Assembly (NCBI GenBank): GCA_023265025.1
Contig: JAHFUP010000002.1
Coordinates: forward strand, 62,001-126,000
Origin: Acidimicrobiia bacterium
Lineage (GTDB): Bacteria > Actinomycetota > Acidimicrobiia > Acidimicrobiales > AC-14
Reading direction: 5' to 3'
Length of the DNA stretch: 64,000 nucleotides
Shown here: positions 8,031-16,259 of the stretch, piece after piece
How the letters are laid out: each line of letters starts with the position of its first letter
Position numbering within the stretch: position 1 is the stretch's first letter
Notes under the pieces: model-generated
The model's database searches: none
What the model saw: only the letters and a program-made list of their open reading frames with translations
What the model was told of the DNA's origin: nothing
Translations under genes and position numbers: made by a program

Positions 8031-8982
8031 GCGCCGGCGAGGCGACGACGTGGCGGACGTCGCCGAGGCGCCACTTCCCGGTGACGACCGGATCCAGCCC
8101 CGGGCCGGCGAGGGCGCCGGCCAGGTCGGCGACGGTGTGGGGTGTGCCGCTGGCGACGTTGCAGGCGACCCATGTGTTGACCGGGGCGGTGATGGCCAGG
8201 ACGTTGGCCCGGGCGACGTCGGTCACGTGCACGAAGTCGCGGGTCTGGCCGCCGTCCTCGTAGACCTCGGGGGCCCGGCCGGCGGCGACCGCGCTGCGGA
8301 AGATCGACGCCACGCCGGCGTAGGGCGTGTCCCGGGGCATCCGGGGCCCGTAGACGTTGTGGTAGCGGAGGGCGATGGCGGTGGCGCCGGCCTCGGCCGC
8401 CCACAGCATGCAGAGGTGCTCCTGGTGCAGCTTGGTGGCGGCGTAGACGTTGCGGGGGTCGACCGGCGCGGTCTCGTCGATCGTGGCCCACGTCGCCCGC
8501 TCCCGGCAGCCGGCCACGGGGCACGCCGGCTCGAACCGACCGGCGGCCAGGTCGGCTTCCGTACGGGGCCCGGGCCGAACGTCGCCGTGCTCGGCACAGC
8601 GGTACCGGCCCTCGCCGTAGACCACCATGCTGCTGGCCAGCACAAGCCGGCCGCGGAACCGGCGCCGCCACAGGGCTTCGAGCAGGCGGGCGGTGCCCAG
8701 GTCGTTGTCGGTCACGTAGCCGCCGACGTCGCCGAAGTCGACGCCCAGGCCGACCTTGGCCGCCTGGTGACAGACGGCGTCGACGCCGGCCACCGCGGCC
8801 TCGGCGACGCCGGGCTCGGACAGGTCGGCCACCGTGAGGTCGACGGCGGGGTCGAGATAGTCCGGCACGCCGGCATGGGCCGCGAGGCTGTCGACCACCC
8901 GGACCGTCGCCCCGCCGGCCAGCAGCGCGTCGGTGACATGGGAGCCGATGAAGCCGGCGCCGCCGGTGACCAGGACCCTCAC
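7945..8982 (-). CDS. NAD-dependent epimerase/dehydratase with a zinc-ligand-rich insertion
   Basis: An extended SDR of 345 residues with an N-terminal T-G-G-A-G-F-I-G-S dinucleotide-binding loop and a Y-A-A-T-K active site. Between them is an insertion with C-x2-H and C-x4-C spacing (Y-R-C-A-E-H-G and A-C-P-V-A-G-C). It resembles the cysteine-rich loop of dTDP-6-deoxysugar 4-epimerases of the WbiB type. Likely makes a nucleotide-sugar for the GT87 gene it overlaps. The GTG start overlaps the kinase stop as GTGA; a longer frame adds 14 unlikely residues. Confidence 0.88.
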   Translation of the reverse strand: MRVLVTGGAGFIGSHVTDALLAGGATVRVVDSLAAHAGVPDYLDPAVDLTVADLSEPGVAEAAVAGVDAVCHQAAKVGLGVDFGDVGGYVTDNDLGTARLLEALWRRRFRGRLVLASSMVVYGEGRYRCAEHGDVRPGPRTEADLAAGRFEPACPVAGCRERATWATIDETAPVDPRNVYAATKLHQEHLCMLWAAEAGATAIALRYHNVYGPRMPRDTPYAGVASIFRSAVAAGRAPEVYEDGGQTRDFVHVTDVARANVLAITAPVNTWVACNVASGTPHTVADLAGALAGPGLDPVVTGKWRLGDVRHVVASPARAAEALGFVAEVDFATGMADFARAAQRA

Positions 8983-10211
8983 CGTGAGGTGGCGGCGAGT
9001 GGCAGCCGGATGGTGAAGCGGCATCCCTGGCCTTCGTTACGGACGCTGATCTCCCCATGGTGGGCCTCGACCAGTCCCCGTGCGACGGCGAGGCCGAGGC
9101 CGGCGCCACCGTCGCCCGGCGTGCGGGCCGCGTCGCCCCGGTAGGCGAGCTCGAACACCCGAGGCAGGTCAGGAGCCGGGATGCCGCCGCAACCGTCGCG
9201 CACCGACACGAGCGCGGTCTCCCGGTCGTCGTCCGCGAGGGCGGCCTCGACCCAGACGGTGCCGCCTCTCGGCGTGTGGCGGATGGCGTTGTCCAAGAGG
9301 TTCCGCACCACCCGGGCCATCTCGGGGATCGACAGCTCGACCACCGGCGTGGGCGAGGCGACCGCGCCCTTGAGGTCGACACCCTTCGCGCTGGCCGCGA
9401 GCGAGACGCCGGCCACCGCGTCGGACACCAGCTCGTCGAGGGCGATCTGCTCGAGCTCCAGGCTGAGCGCCCCGGCCTGGATGCGGGACAGCTCGAAAAG
9501 GTCGTCGACCAGGCCGGCGAGGCGGTCGGTCTCCCGGCCCATGGTCCGGTAGTAGCGGGCGACGGTCTCGGGGTCGTCGACCACACCGTCCTCGAGCGCT
9601 TCGACCATGGCCCGGATCCCCGACAGTGGCGTGCGCAGGTCGTGGGAGACCCAGGCGACGAGCTGGCGCCGGCTGTCCTCCGCCGCCGCGGCCTGCTCGC
9701 GGGTCTCGGCCAATCGGGTGAGGGCCCCGTCCAGTTCGGCGGCCAGGCGCACCAGCTCGCTCGGGCCGCCAACGCTGCCGCCCGCCGGCGCCACCGCGCC
9801 GTCGTCGCCGATCTGCTGGGCCCGGTCGCCCAGTCGCTGGCTGGCGGCGGCCACCCGCTCGCCCAGCACCAGGGCGGTGACGAGGCCGACGGTGGCGGCG
9901 GCGACGGTGACCACGAGCAGGGCCCGCAGGTCGTGGGCGGAGATGAACATGGTGGCGCCGGTGCCGAGGAGGGCGACGGCGAACGCCAGCACCGGCGCCA
10001 ACGCGGCCACGCCGGCCTGGACGGCGAGCGAGGCGTGGCGTAGCACCCGCAGCAGCACGGCGGCGACGACGGCGGCGACGGCCGCCGAGCCGAGGGCCCA
10101 GCTGAGCAGGACACCGGTGTCCCAGGCCCCCATGCTGGCGTCGGCGGCCAGGAGGCTGGCGCCGAGCACGCCGCCGGCCACCACGCCGCCGAGCAGAAGG
10201 CGGCGGCTCAC
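8979..10211 (-). CDS. Two-component sensor histidine kinase
   Basis: A 410-residue kinase. The N-terminal half has about four to five hydrophobic segments (residues 5-115) with little extracytoplasmic sequence, suggesting intramembrane sensing. A HAMP-like linker follows, then the phosphoacceptor H190 in W-V-S-H-D-L-R-T-P-L, the N-box (L-L-D-N-A-I-R-H) and G-boxes (D-G-C-G-G-I-P; G-A-G-L-G-L-A-V). The GTG start overlaps the regulator stop as GTGA, and its own stop overlaps the SDR start in the same way, so the four genes are translationally coupled. Confidence 0.93.
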   Translation of the reverse strand: MSRRLLLGGVVAGGVLGASLLAADASMGAWDTGVLLSWALGSAAVAAVVAAVLLRVLRHASLAVQAGVAALAPVLAFAVALLGTGATMFISAHDLRALLVVTVAAATVGLVTALVLGERVAAASQRLGDRAQQIGDDGAVAPAGGSVGGPSELVRLAAELDGALTRLAETREQAAAAEDSRRQLVAWVSHDLRTPLSGIRAMVEALEDGVVDDPETVARYYRTMGRETDRLAGLVDDLFELSRIQAGALSLELEQIALDELVSDAVAGVSLAASAKGVDLKGAVASPTPVVELSIPEMARVVRNLLDNAIRHTPRGGTVWVEAALADDDRETALVSVRDGCGGIPAPDLPRVFELAYRGDAARTPGDGGAGLGLAVARGLVEAHHGEISVRNEGQGCRFTIRLPLAATSR

Positions 10212-10909
10212 GGCTCGAACCGGTAGCCCACGCCCCACACCGTGCATACGTGCCGCGGATCGGCCGGATCGGCCTCGACCTTCTCCCGCAGCCGGCGCAC
10301 GTGGACCGTGACGGTCGAGGTGTCGCCGTACGCGAACCCCCACACCTGTTCCAGCAGCTGCTCGCGCCGGAAGGCCCGGCGGGGGTTGCGCATGAGGTGC
10401 ACGAGCAGGTCGAACTCGCGTGACGTGAGCGACACCAGCTCGCCGGCGCGGCGGGCCTCGTGGGCGACGGTGTCGACCTCCAGGGCACCGGCTCGCAGGA
10501 TGGTTGGCTCGCCGGCGGTTGCGACCGCGCCGCCGGCCCGGCGGAGCACGGCCTTGATGCGAGCGGTCAGTTCACGGGGCGAGAACGGCTTGGACACGTA
10601 ATCGTCGGCGCCGAGCTCCAGGCCGACGATGCGGTCCGCTTCCTCGCCGCGGGCCGTCAGCATGATGACAGGCACCGGCGCCGTGGCCCGCAGCCGGCGG
10701 CAGACCTCGAACCCGTCGAGCGACGGGATCATCAGGTCGAGCACGATCAGCTCGGGGGGATCGGCGAGCGCCCGTTCCAGTCCGACCGCCCCGTCGAAGG
10801 CCACCTCGACCACGAATCCCTCGCGTTCGAGGTAGCGGGTCACGACCTCGGAAACGGTAGGGTCGTCCTCCACCACCAGTATGCGGGGCGGAGAGGCGGT
10901 GAGGGGCAC
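10208..10909 (-). CDS. OmpR/PhoB-family response regulator
   Basis: A 233-residue regulator with a receiver domain having acidic pocket E14-D15-D16, phosphoacceptor D58 (L-I-V-L-D-L-M-I-P) and the conserved Y-V-S-K-P-F lysine. The winged-helix effector domain (about 135-233) ends in V-W-G-V-G-Y-R-F. It starts the minus-strand operon and is transcribed divergently from the GT2 operon across a 110-base gap that must hold both promoters. The GTG nearest the receiver core is chosen; a start 11 codons further up is possible. Confidence 0.93.
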   Translation of the reverse strand: MPLTASPPRILVVEDDPTVSEVVTRYLEREGFVVEVAFDGAVGLERALADPPELIVLDLMIPSLDGFEVCRRLRATAPVPVIMLTARGEEADRIVGLELGADDYVSKPFSPRELTARIKAVLRRAGGAVATAGEPTILRAGALEVDTVAHEARRAGELVSLTSREFDLLVHLMRNPRRAFRREQLLEQVWGFAYGDTSTVTVHVRRLREKVEADPADPRHVCTVWGVGYRFEP

Positions 10910-11020
10910 GGGTCGATTGTGCCTTACCCCCGTCCGCAGCAACCCCCGGCAGCGAATTGTTCATCGAATGGTGAGCACTTCTACCGACCGCCGTAATCGC
11001 CTCCCGGGGAGACTGCCTGC

Positions 11021-11677
11021 ATGCCCCACGTCGTGATCCCCGTGCTGAACGAGGCCGCCGCCCTGCCGGCGCTCCTGTCGGCCATGCCGCCCGGCTTCAC
11101 CGCGGTTGTCGCCGACAATGGCTCCACCGACGGCTCGGGCGACATCGCCCGGGCGGCCGGCGCCATCGTGGTGGTGGAGCCGGCGCGCGGGTTCGGCGCC
11201 GCCTGCTGGGCCGGCTTGCTGGCCGCGTCGCCCGAGGACGGCGTCGTGTGCTTCATGGACGGCGACGGCTCGCTCGACCCGTGGGACCTGGTGGGCGTCG
11301 CCTCTCCCGTGCTGGCCGGGACGAGCGACCTCGTCCTCGGCGCCCGCCGGCCGACGGCGGCCGGCGCCTGGCCGGTGCACGCCCGCCTGGCCAACCGGTT
11401 CCTGGCCCTGGAGATCCGCCGGCGCACCGGTCGTGCCTTGCGCGACATCGGCCCGATGCGGGCTGCCCGTCGCGACGCCCTGCTGGCGCTCGGTATGACC
11501 GACCGCCGGTTCGGCTGGCCGCTGGAGATGATCCTGCGCGCCGCGGAGGCGGGCTGGCGCATCGACGAGCTACCCGTCCCGTACGCGCCCCGGACGGGGC
11601 GGTCGAAGGTGACCGGCACGGTCTCGGGGACGATGCGTGCGGTGCGCGACATGAGCCGGGTCCTGGCCGTCTCATGA
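11021..11677 (+). CDS. GT2-family glycosyltransferase
   Basis: A 218-residue soluble GT-A enzyme with I-P-V-L-N-E-A, A-D-N-G-S-T-D-G-S and the metal-binding D-G-D-G-S motif, without membrane segments. It resembles the short dolichyl-phosphate-mannose-synthase-like enzymes that often pair with DUF2064 proteins. A GGGGAG ribosome binding site sits about 10 bases before the ATG. The stop overlaps the next gene's ATG (ATGA). Sugar donor and acceptor are unknown. Confidence 0.9.
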   Translation: MPHVVIPVLNEAAALPALLSAMPPGFTAVVADNGSTDGSGDIARAAGAIVVVEPARGFGAACWAGLLAASPEDGVVCFMDGDGSLDPWDLVGVASPVLAGTSDLVLGARRPTAAGAWPVHARLANRFLALEIRRRTGRALRDIGPMRAARRDALLALGMTDRRFGWPLEMILRAAEAGWRIDELPVPYAPRTGRSKVTGTVSGTMRAVRDMSRVLAVS

Positions 11678-12309
11678 CCCATGTCATCGTCATGGCCAAG
11701 TCGCCGGTGCCCGGACAGGTGAAGACCCGCCTGTGCCCGCCGTTCTCGCCGGCCGAGGCGGCGGCGATCGCGGAGGCGGCCCTGGCCGACACCCTCGACG
11801 CCGTGGCCGCGTGCGGCGCCGGCCGGCTGATCGTCGCCCTGGACGGCGCGCCAGGGCCGTGGCTACCGGCGGGCTTCCACATCGTCCCCCAGGTCGCCGG
11901 GCCGTTCGACCGGCGCCTGACCGCGGCGTGGGCCGCCGCGGGCGGGCCGGGCGTGCAGATCGGCATGGACACGCCGCAGGTGACCGCCGGCCTGCTCGAC
12001 GACGCCTTGTCGTCACTCGACGCCACGCCGGCGGCGTTGGGGTTGGCCGTCGACGGCGGCTGGTGGGCCATCGCCCTGCGCCGGCCCGATGCCCGGATGT
12101 TCGTCGGCGTTCCCATGAGCACCGGCGGGACCGGTGCTGCGCAGCGCCAGCGTCTCGACGAGCTCGGGCTGGACGTCACGTCGCTGCCGGCGCTGGTCGA
12201 CCTCGACACCATCGCCGACCTCCCGGCGGTGACCGAGAGCGGAACCGCCATCCGGACGGCCGCGCTGGCCCGGACACTCGGTGTGCTCCCTCTTTCAGTC
12301 ACCGTTTAA
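11674..12309 (+). CDS. DUF2064 (TIGR04282-type) nucleotidyl/glycosyl transferase
   Basis: A 211-residue protein opening with M-A-K-S-P-V-P-G-Q-V-K-T-R-L-C-P-P, the defining N-terminal signature of the DUF2064 transferase-1 family. G-M-D-T-P-Q-V and D-G-G-W-W-A follow. The fold is GT-A/nucleotidyltransferase-like; activity is uncharacterised in most members. It is coupled to the GT2 gene by ATGA and to the methyltransferase by TAATG, so the three products should be made in similar amounts. Confidence 0.88.
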   Translation: MTHVIVMAKSPVPGQVKTRLCPPFSPAEAAAIAEAALADTLDAVAACGAGRLIVALDGAPGPWLPAGFHIVPQVAGPFDRRLTAAWAAAGGPGVQIGMDTPQVTAGLLDDALSSLDATPAALGLAVDGGWWAIALRRPDARMFVGVPMSTGGTGAAQRQRLDELGLDVTSLPALVDLDTIADLPAVTESGTAIRTAALARTLGVLPLSVTV

Positions 12310-12926
12310 TGCTCACTCTTACCGCCACGGTCCGGCCCTCGGTCGTGTTCCGCACCGACGAGGGCGAGGCCCTCGACATGGACCTCGGCCGCTGGCACGA
12401 CCCCGCCACCGACGAGGAGCAGGAACTGCTGGCCGGCGTCGACGGCCCGGTGATCGACCTCGGCTGCGGCCCCGGCCGACTCGTCGTGAGCCTGGCGTCG
12501 CAGCGCGTGCCGGCGCTCGGCGTCGACTCGTCGCCGTCGGCCATCGCCCTGGCCCGCATGCGGGGGGCGACCGTCCTCCAGCGCGACCTGTTCGGCCCCC
12601 TGCCTGGCGAGGGTCGGTGGGGGACGGCCCTGCTCTTCGACGGCAACGTCGGCATCGGCGGGAACCCCACCCGCCTCCTGCGGCGTTGCCGCCAGCTGAT
12701 CGCCCGTACCGGCGACGTCCTGGCCGAGGTGCAGCCCCCCGGCACCACGTGGCGGCGCCTGACCGCGTGGTTCGAGCGCGACGGGCAGCGCAGCGAGTCG
12801 TTCGCCTGGGCCGTCGTCGGGGCGGACGCCATCGCCGGGCTGGCCCGCCCCGCCGGCCTCTCGGTCGCCGCCCTCGGCCCCACCCCGTCGGGCCGGTGGT
12901 TCGCCCGACTGACGCCGCGGCCGTGA
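12309..12926 (+). CDS. SAM-dependent class I methyltransferase
   Basis: A 205-residue protein with motif I V-I-D-L-G-C-G-P-G-R and a following acidic residue in L-G-V-D-S-S-P-S-A. The lower part of the Rossmann fold is present, with no recognisable substrate domain. The ATG shares its A with the preceding TAA stop, and the TGA is shared with the next GTG. The neighbouring sugar transferases suggest a small-molecule or glycan substrate, but this is inference. Confidence 0.85.
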   Translation: MLTLTATVRPSVVFRTDEGEALDMDLGRWHDPATDEEQELLAGVDGPVIDLGCGPGRLVVSLASQRVPALGVDSSPSAIALARMRGATVLQRDLFGPLPGEGRWGTALLFDGNVGIGGNPTRLLRRCRQLIARTGDVLAEVQPPGTTWRRLTAWFERDGQRSESFAWAVVGADAIAGLARPAGLSVAALGPTPSGRWFARLTPRP

Positions 12927-14140
12927 ACCTGAAGCTGCCGGCGCCGATCCAGCGGTTCACCACCGACTCGGACGCGCCGCTGCAGCAGGGCGCCTACCGC
13001 TCGGCCCTCCGCGACGAGCGTCTGGCCGCCATCTTGGGCGCCTCGCTCGGGATCCTGTTCTCGATCTGCTTCGTCACCGGGCTGTACTCGCACATCCAGC
13101 AGCACCCGCTGTCCTGGCTGCCCATCCCGGCCCGCCCCGCCGGCCTGTACCGCTTCACCCAGGGCCTGCACGTGGTCTTCGGGATCGCTTCCATGCCCGT
13201 GCTCATCGCCAAACTGTGGCTGGTTTGGCCCCGGTTCGTGTCGTTCCCCGTAGCCAAGACGATCAGTGGGCTCGTCGAGCGCATCGGTGTGTTCCCGTTG
13301 GTCGCCGGCGGCATCTTCATGACGTTCTCGGGCGTGGCCAATATCGCCCAGTGGTACCCGTGGCGCTTCTCGTTCACTGCGTCGCACTACTGGATGGCGT
13401 GGGTGACCATGGGCTCGATCGTCGCCCACGTCGGCGCCAAGTGGATCATCACCCGGCGGGCGCTGGCCCGCCCCTCTCGCCGGCCGGCCCTGGCCGAGGC
13501 CGACCCGGTGCTCGGGACGACCGCCGAGGCCGCCGGCGCCGGCGGGCTGTCCCGCCGGGGGCTGTTGACGACGGTCGCCGCCGCCTCCGGCCTGCTCACG
13601 CTGACGACGATCGGCCAGACCGTCCGCCCGTTGCGACGCCTGGGCCTGCTCGCCCCCCGCGACCCGGCTACCGGTCCCCAGGGCCGGCCGGTGAACCGGG
13701 GGGCAGCCAACGCCGGCGTCGTCGACCTGGCCCAGTCGGCGGCCTACCGGCTGGAGGTCTCCGGTCGGGTGGCCCGACCGATGTCGCTGACGCTCGACCA
13801 GTTGCGCGCCCTGCCGTCCCACGACACGGTCCTGCCCATCGCCTGCGTCGAGGGCTGGAGCTACTCGGCCCCGTGGCGCGGCGTGCGTGTGCGCGACCTC
13901 CTCGCCATGGCCGGCGCCGACCCCGACCGCACCATCCTCATCGAGTCCCTCGAACCGCAGGGCGCCTACCGCACCTCCACCCTCAACTCCGGCCAGGCCG
14001 CCGATCGCGACACCCTCCTGGCGCTGTCGCTCGACGGTGAGCCCCTCGCTCTCGATCACGGCTTCCCCTGCCGGCTCATCGCCCCGAACCGCCCCGGCGT
14101 CCTGCAGACGAAATGGGTTACCAAGGTGGTGGTCCTGTGA
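12923..14140 (+). CDS. Membrane-anchored molybdopterin-dependent oxidoreductase (sulfite-oxidase fold)
   Basis: A 405-residue protein. Residues about 30-180 hold four to five membrane segments with several histidines, resembling a cytochrome-b561/DUF4405 domain. A short S-R-R-G-L-L linker that resembles a Tat motif and another hydrophobic stretch follow. The C-terminal domain (about 245-405) is an oxidoreductase molybdopterin-binding domain with the predicted Mo-ligand Cys308 in I-A-C-V-E-G-W-S. It probably passes electrons between a heme membrane domain and an extracytoplasmic Moco site, in the manner of MsrP/MsrQ but fused. The GTG start overlaps the preceding stop. Confidence 0.87.
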   Translation: MNLKLPAPIQRFTTDSDAPLQQGAYRSALRDERLAAILGASLGILFSICFVTGLYSHIQQHPLSWLPIPARPAGLYRFTQGLHVVFGIASMPVLIAKLWLVWPRFVSFPVAKTISGLVERIGVFPLVAGGIFMTFSGVANIAQWYPWRFSFTASHYWMAWVTMGSIVAHVGAKWIITRRALARPSRRPALAEADPVLGTTAEAAGAGGLSRRGLLTTVAAASGLLTLTTIGQTVRPLRRLGLLAPRDPATGPQGRPVNRGAANAGVVDLAQSAAYRLEVSGRVARPMSLTLDQLRALPSHDTVLPIACVEGWSYSAPWRGVRVRDLLAMAGADPDRTILIESLEPQGAYRTSTLNSGQAADRDTLLALSLDGEPLALDHGFPCRLIAPNRPGVLQTKWVTKVVVL

Positions 14141-14577
14141 CGGACGCCACCGTCCACCACCGCCCCGGCCGGCTGTTTTGGATCTCCGCCGCCGCCGGCT
14201 GGGCCGTCATGGCCTGGGGCCTGCAGGGCATCTTCGTGCACAGCCTCGACACCCGCCCCGCCAACCTGGCCAAGTTCGTCGTGGGCGGCGCGCTCCTGCA
14301 CGACCTCCTCGTCGCCCCGCTGGTGATCGGCGCCGGCCTGCTCGTGGCCCGCGCCGTGCCCGGCCGCGCCCGCGCCGTCGTGCAGGGCGCCCTGGCCGTG
14401 AGCGGCATCGTTGCCCTCTTCTCCTATCCGTTGGTGCGGGCCTACGGCCTGGCCGCCAACAACCCGACATCGCTGCCCCACAACTACACCGCCAACCTTC
14501 TGGTCGTGCTCGGTCTGGTGTGGGCGGTCGCCGCCGGGCTCGTCATCACGCGCCTCCGCCGTCCCGCGACCCGATAG
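14137..14577 (+). CDS. Small four-helix membrane protein
   Basis: A 146-residue protein with four hydrophobic segments and an N-P-T-S-L-P-H-N-Y loop before the last. No family recognised. The GTG overlaps the oxidoreductase stop, so it is the fifth coupled gene of the operon and may be an accessory subunit of the Moco protein. The C-terminal end converges on the HNH gene with 17 bases between. Confidence 0.72.
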   Translation: MTDATVHHRPGRLFWISAAAGWAVMAWGLQGIFVHSLDTRPANLAKFVVGGALLHDLLVAPLVIGAGLLVARAVPGRARAVVQGALAVSGIVALFSYPLVRAYGLAANNPTSLPHNYTANLLVVLGLVWAVAAGLVITRLRRPATR

Positions 14578-14594
14578 CCCCAGCCCGCGCGTCA

Positions 14595-15692
14595 TCAGGC
14601 CGCCGCAAGCGGACGGGGGCCACCGCAGGAGACCAATGTCTGTCCCCGCTCGTCGGTGAACACGACGCCGTCTGGATCGTCGGCGTTTCCACTGATACCC
14701 AGCCGCCCGAGATGGTGGAGCCGGTGATGCCGGTGGCACAGTGCCAAGAGGTTTGGCGTGTCCGACGCCCCGCCGTCCTCCCAGTGCCGGATGTGATGAA
14801 CATGGAGCCACCGGCTCCGATCGCACCCCGGCACCCGGCACCCTCGATCTCGATCTTCCACGACGAGCCGAGTCCGGTCCGGCACCGTCCGGAACGCCCG
14901 CCCCACGCTGATTGGCTTCCCGCCGGCCTCGAAGACCGGCCGCACCCTGGCGTCGCAGCCGATGAACCGGCGGATCCCGTCGCTGAGCCCGGGACCGAGG
15001 TGGAGGTGCCCGCCGGCCCCGGGCTGGGTGCCGACGTGCAGCAGCACGAGGTGACGGTCAGTGTGCCGGCGGGATGCACCGCCCAGTGAGCGGTCGGCCA
15101 TGGCCACCAAGGCGTCGGCCCAGTCGACGCGGGCGTTGGGCCCGCCGGCCCTGAACAACTCATCGCGTGTCGCGCTGAGCGCCCGCTCCACCAGCGCACC
15201 CTCTTCGGGCGGCAGCTCGGCCGTAAGTCGCCACGTGCCGTTCTCGGTGTGGCCGAAGCTGACCCCGCGGCTCTCCCTGGGCGCCTGCCGTTCTGTCTTC
15301 TCGGCCGGCGCCGGCTCCCGCAGCGGGTAGCTCCCGAGCACCCGACGGAGCTGCACGACGGTGGCCGAGCGCGCCAGCGCCGCCACCTCGGCGTCGATCG
15401 ACGCCGGCGCATGGCGGCACACGACCGCCACCTGATCCTCAGCCACCTCGCCTGCCTCAAGCGCCGCCCGGGTCTCGGGTAGCTCGCCGAGCCGGCGGGC
15501 CATCAGCACCAGGCTGCGCGCCCGGGCCGGGGACACCCCGCACGTCCACGCCACCCACTGCGCCGGGGAGTGAACGCCCGGCGTCTTCCACGACTCCGCT
15601 TCGAGCACACGGGCGATCAGGGACACGAGCCGACCCGTGGCCGCGTTGATTACGCCACACACCTCGGCGAGCTCGGTCTCCAACGCCTGCAT
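14595..15692 (-). CDS. DUF222 / HNH endonuclease (13E12-type), SOS-box controlled
   Basis: A 365-residue protein. The N-terminal DUF222 region (about 1-250) is helical. The C-terminal HNH zinc nuclease has C-R-V-P-G-C, H-V-H-H-I and N-L-L-A-L-C-H-R-H-H, with all catalytic and zinc-binding residues present. The family is abundant in actinobacteria as the mycobacterial 13E12 repeat proteins, some of which are LexA-regulated. The ATG at M-Q-A-L-E-T is selected because a perfect SOS-box palindrome begins 13 bases upstream; the longer frame would run through it. Likely a mobile or DNA-damage-linked nuclease. Confidence 0.9.
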   Translation of the reverse strand: MQALETELAEVCGVINAATGRLVSLIARVLEAESWKTPGVHSPAQWVAWTCGVSPARARSLVLMARRLGELPETRAALEAGEVAEDQVAVVCRHAPASIDAEVAALARSATVVQLRRVLGSYPLREPAPAEKTERQAPRESRGVSFGHTENGTWRLTAELPPEEGALVERALSATRDELFRAGGPNARVDWADALVAMADRSLGGASRRHTDRHLVLLHVGTQPGAGGHLHLGPGLSDGIRRFIGCDARVRPVFEAGGKPISVGRAFRTVPDRTRLVVEDRDRGCRVPGCDRSRWLHVHHIRHWEDGGASDTPNLLALCHRHHRLHHLGRLGISGNADDPDGVVFTDERGQTLVSCGGPRPLAAA

Positions 15693-15705
15693 GAAACCAG
15701 TGTAT

Positions 15706-15719
15706 CGAACATACGTTCG
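15706..15719. promoter_or_regulatory. LexA (SOS) box upstream of the DUF222/HNH gene
   Basis: The sequence CGAACATACGTTCG fits the Gram-positive LexA consensus CGAAC-RNRY-GTTCG exactly and is centred about 20 bases before the ATG. A second exact match lies in front of the other DUF222/HNH gene of this window. Confidence 0.85.
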
Positions 15720-16208
15720 TATAGCAACACCTAAAAATGCATGGCGGCCGAAAAAGTTCGCCACCTGTACCGAGGTACTACGGCGAGTTGGATCGACCGT
15801 AGCCCGGTGGTGAGGATTCCCCGGACATGGCAAAGCTGGAGCCGATGGTGGCGACAGCTACTACGTCCTCGGCGATCTACGGTTCCCTGATGATTCGAGC
15901 CGGACGGCGCGACGAAGCTCTGCCCAGTCGATTGGCTCCACGAACGGAGGATGCCACCCTTCAGCGACTCTTCGGTTTCTCGTCCCCTTCGTGGCGCGGA
16001 GCCGATAGGTCTCGGTGCCGGTCCTCGATGATGTGATCGTTACCAAAGGGTCAAGCGGTCAACGACGGCCGCCACCGCGGCGTCGACCGAGCCGACGACC
16101 AGGCGGTCCGAATGCCGATGAGGAGGCAGTCCCCGGGCTCCCTGCGGTGCAGAAGGGGCGGACGCGGGAGCCGCCGACTCGACCGGCGCCGGCCCCCGAA
16201 CGCGACGA
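15720..16208. other. Non-coding or uncertain stretch of about 490 bases
   Basis: No convincing gene. A 61-codon minus-strand frame at 15861-16046 with a TTG start reads as ordinary protein (T-E-T-Y-R-L-R-A; E-G-W-H-P-P-F-V-E-P-I-D-W) and may be a small gene or a fragment, but it has no ribosome binding site and no recognised family. The rest looks like spacer between convergent and co-directional accessory genes. Confidence 0.4.
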
Positions 16209-16236
16209 AGCGCCGGCACCCGTAGGTGCCGGCGCT
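16209..16236 (-). terminator. Perfect 12-bp hairpin terminator after the duplicated lipoprotein gene
   Basis: AGCGCCGGCACC, loop CGTA, GGTGCCGGCGCT: a perfect 12-bp stem 23 bases after the minus-strand stop. There is no U-tract, as is common for actinobacterial terminators. Confidence 0.75.
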
Positions 16237-16259
16237 CCGTTGCGCTGCTGCGAAGGCGA

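Noticed and set aside
12299-14059. 586-codon minus-strand frame opposite the methyltransferase and Moco genes
   Set aside because: Shadow frame with Arg/Gly/His bias; conflicts with two well-supported plus-strand genes.
15861-16046. 61-codon minus-strand frame
   Set aside because: Reads more like a protein than most shadows, but it has a TTG start, no ribosome binding site and no family, so it is described only as part of the spacer.
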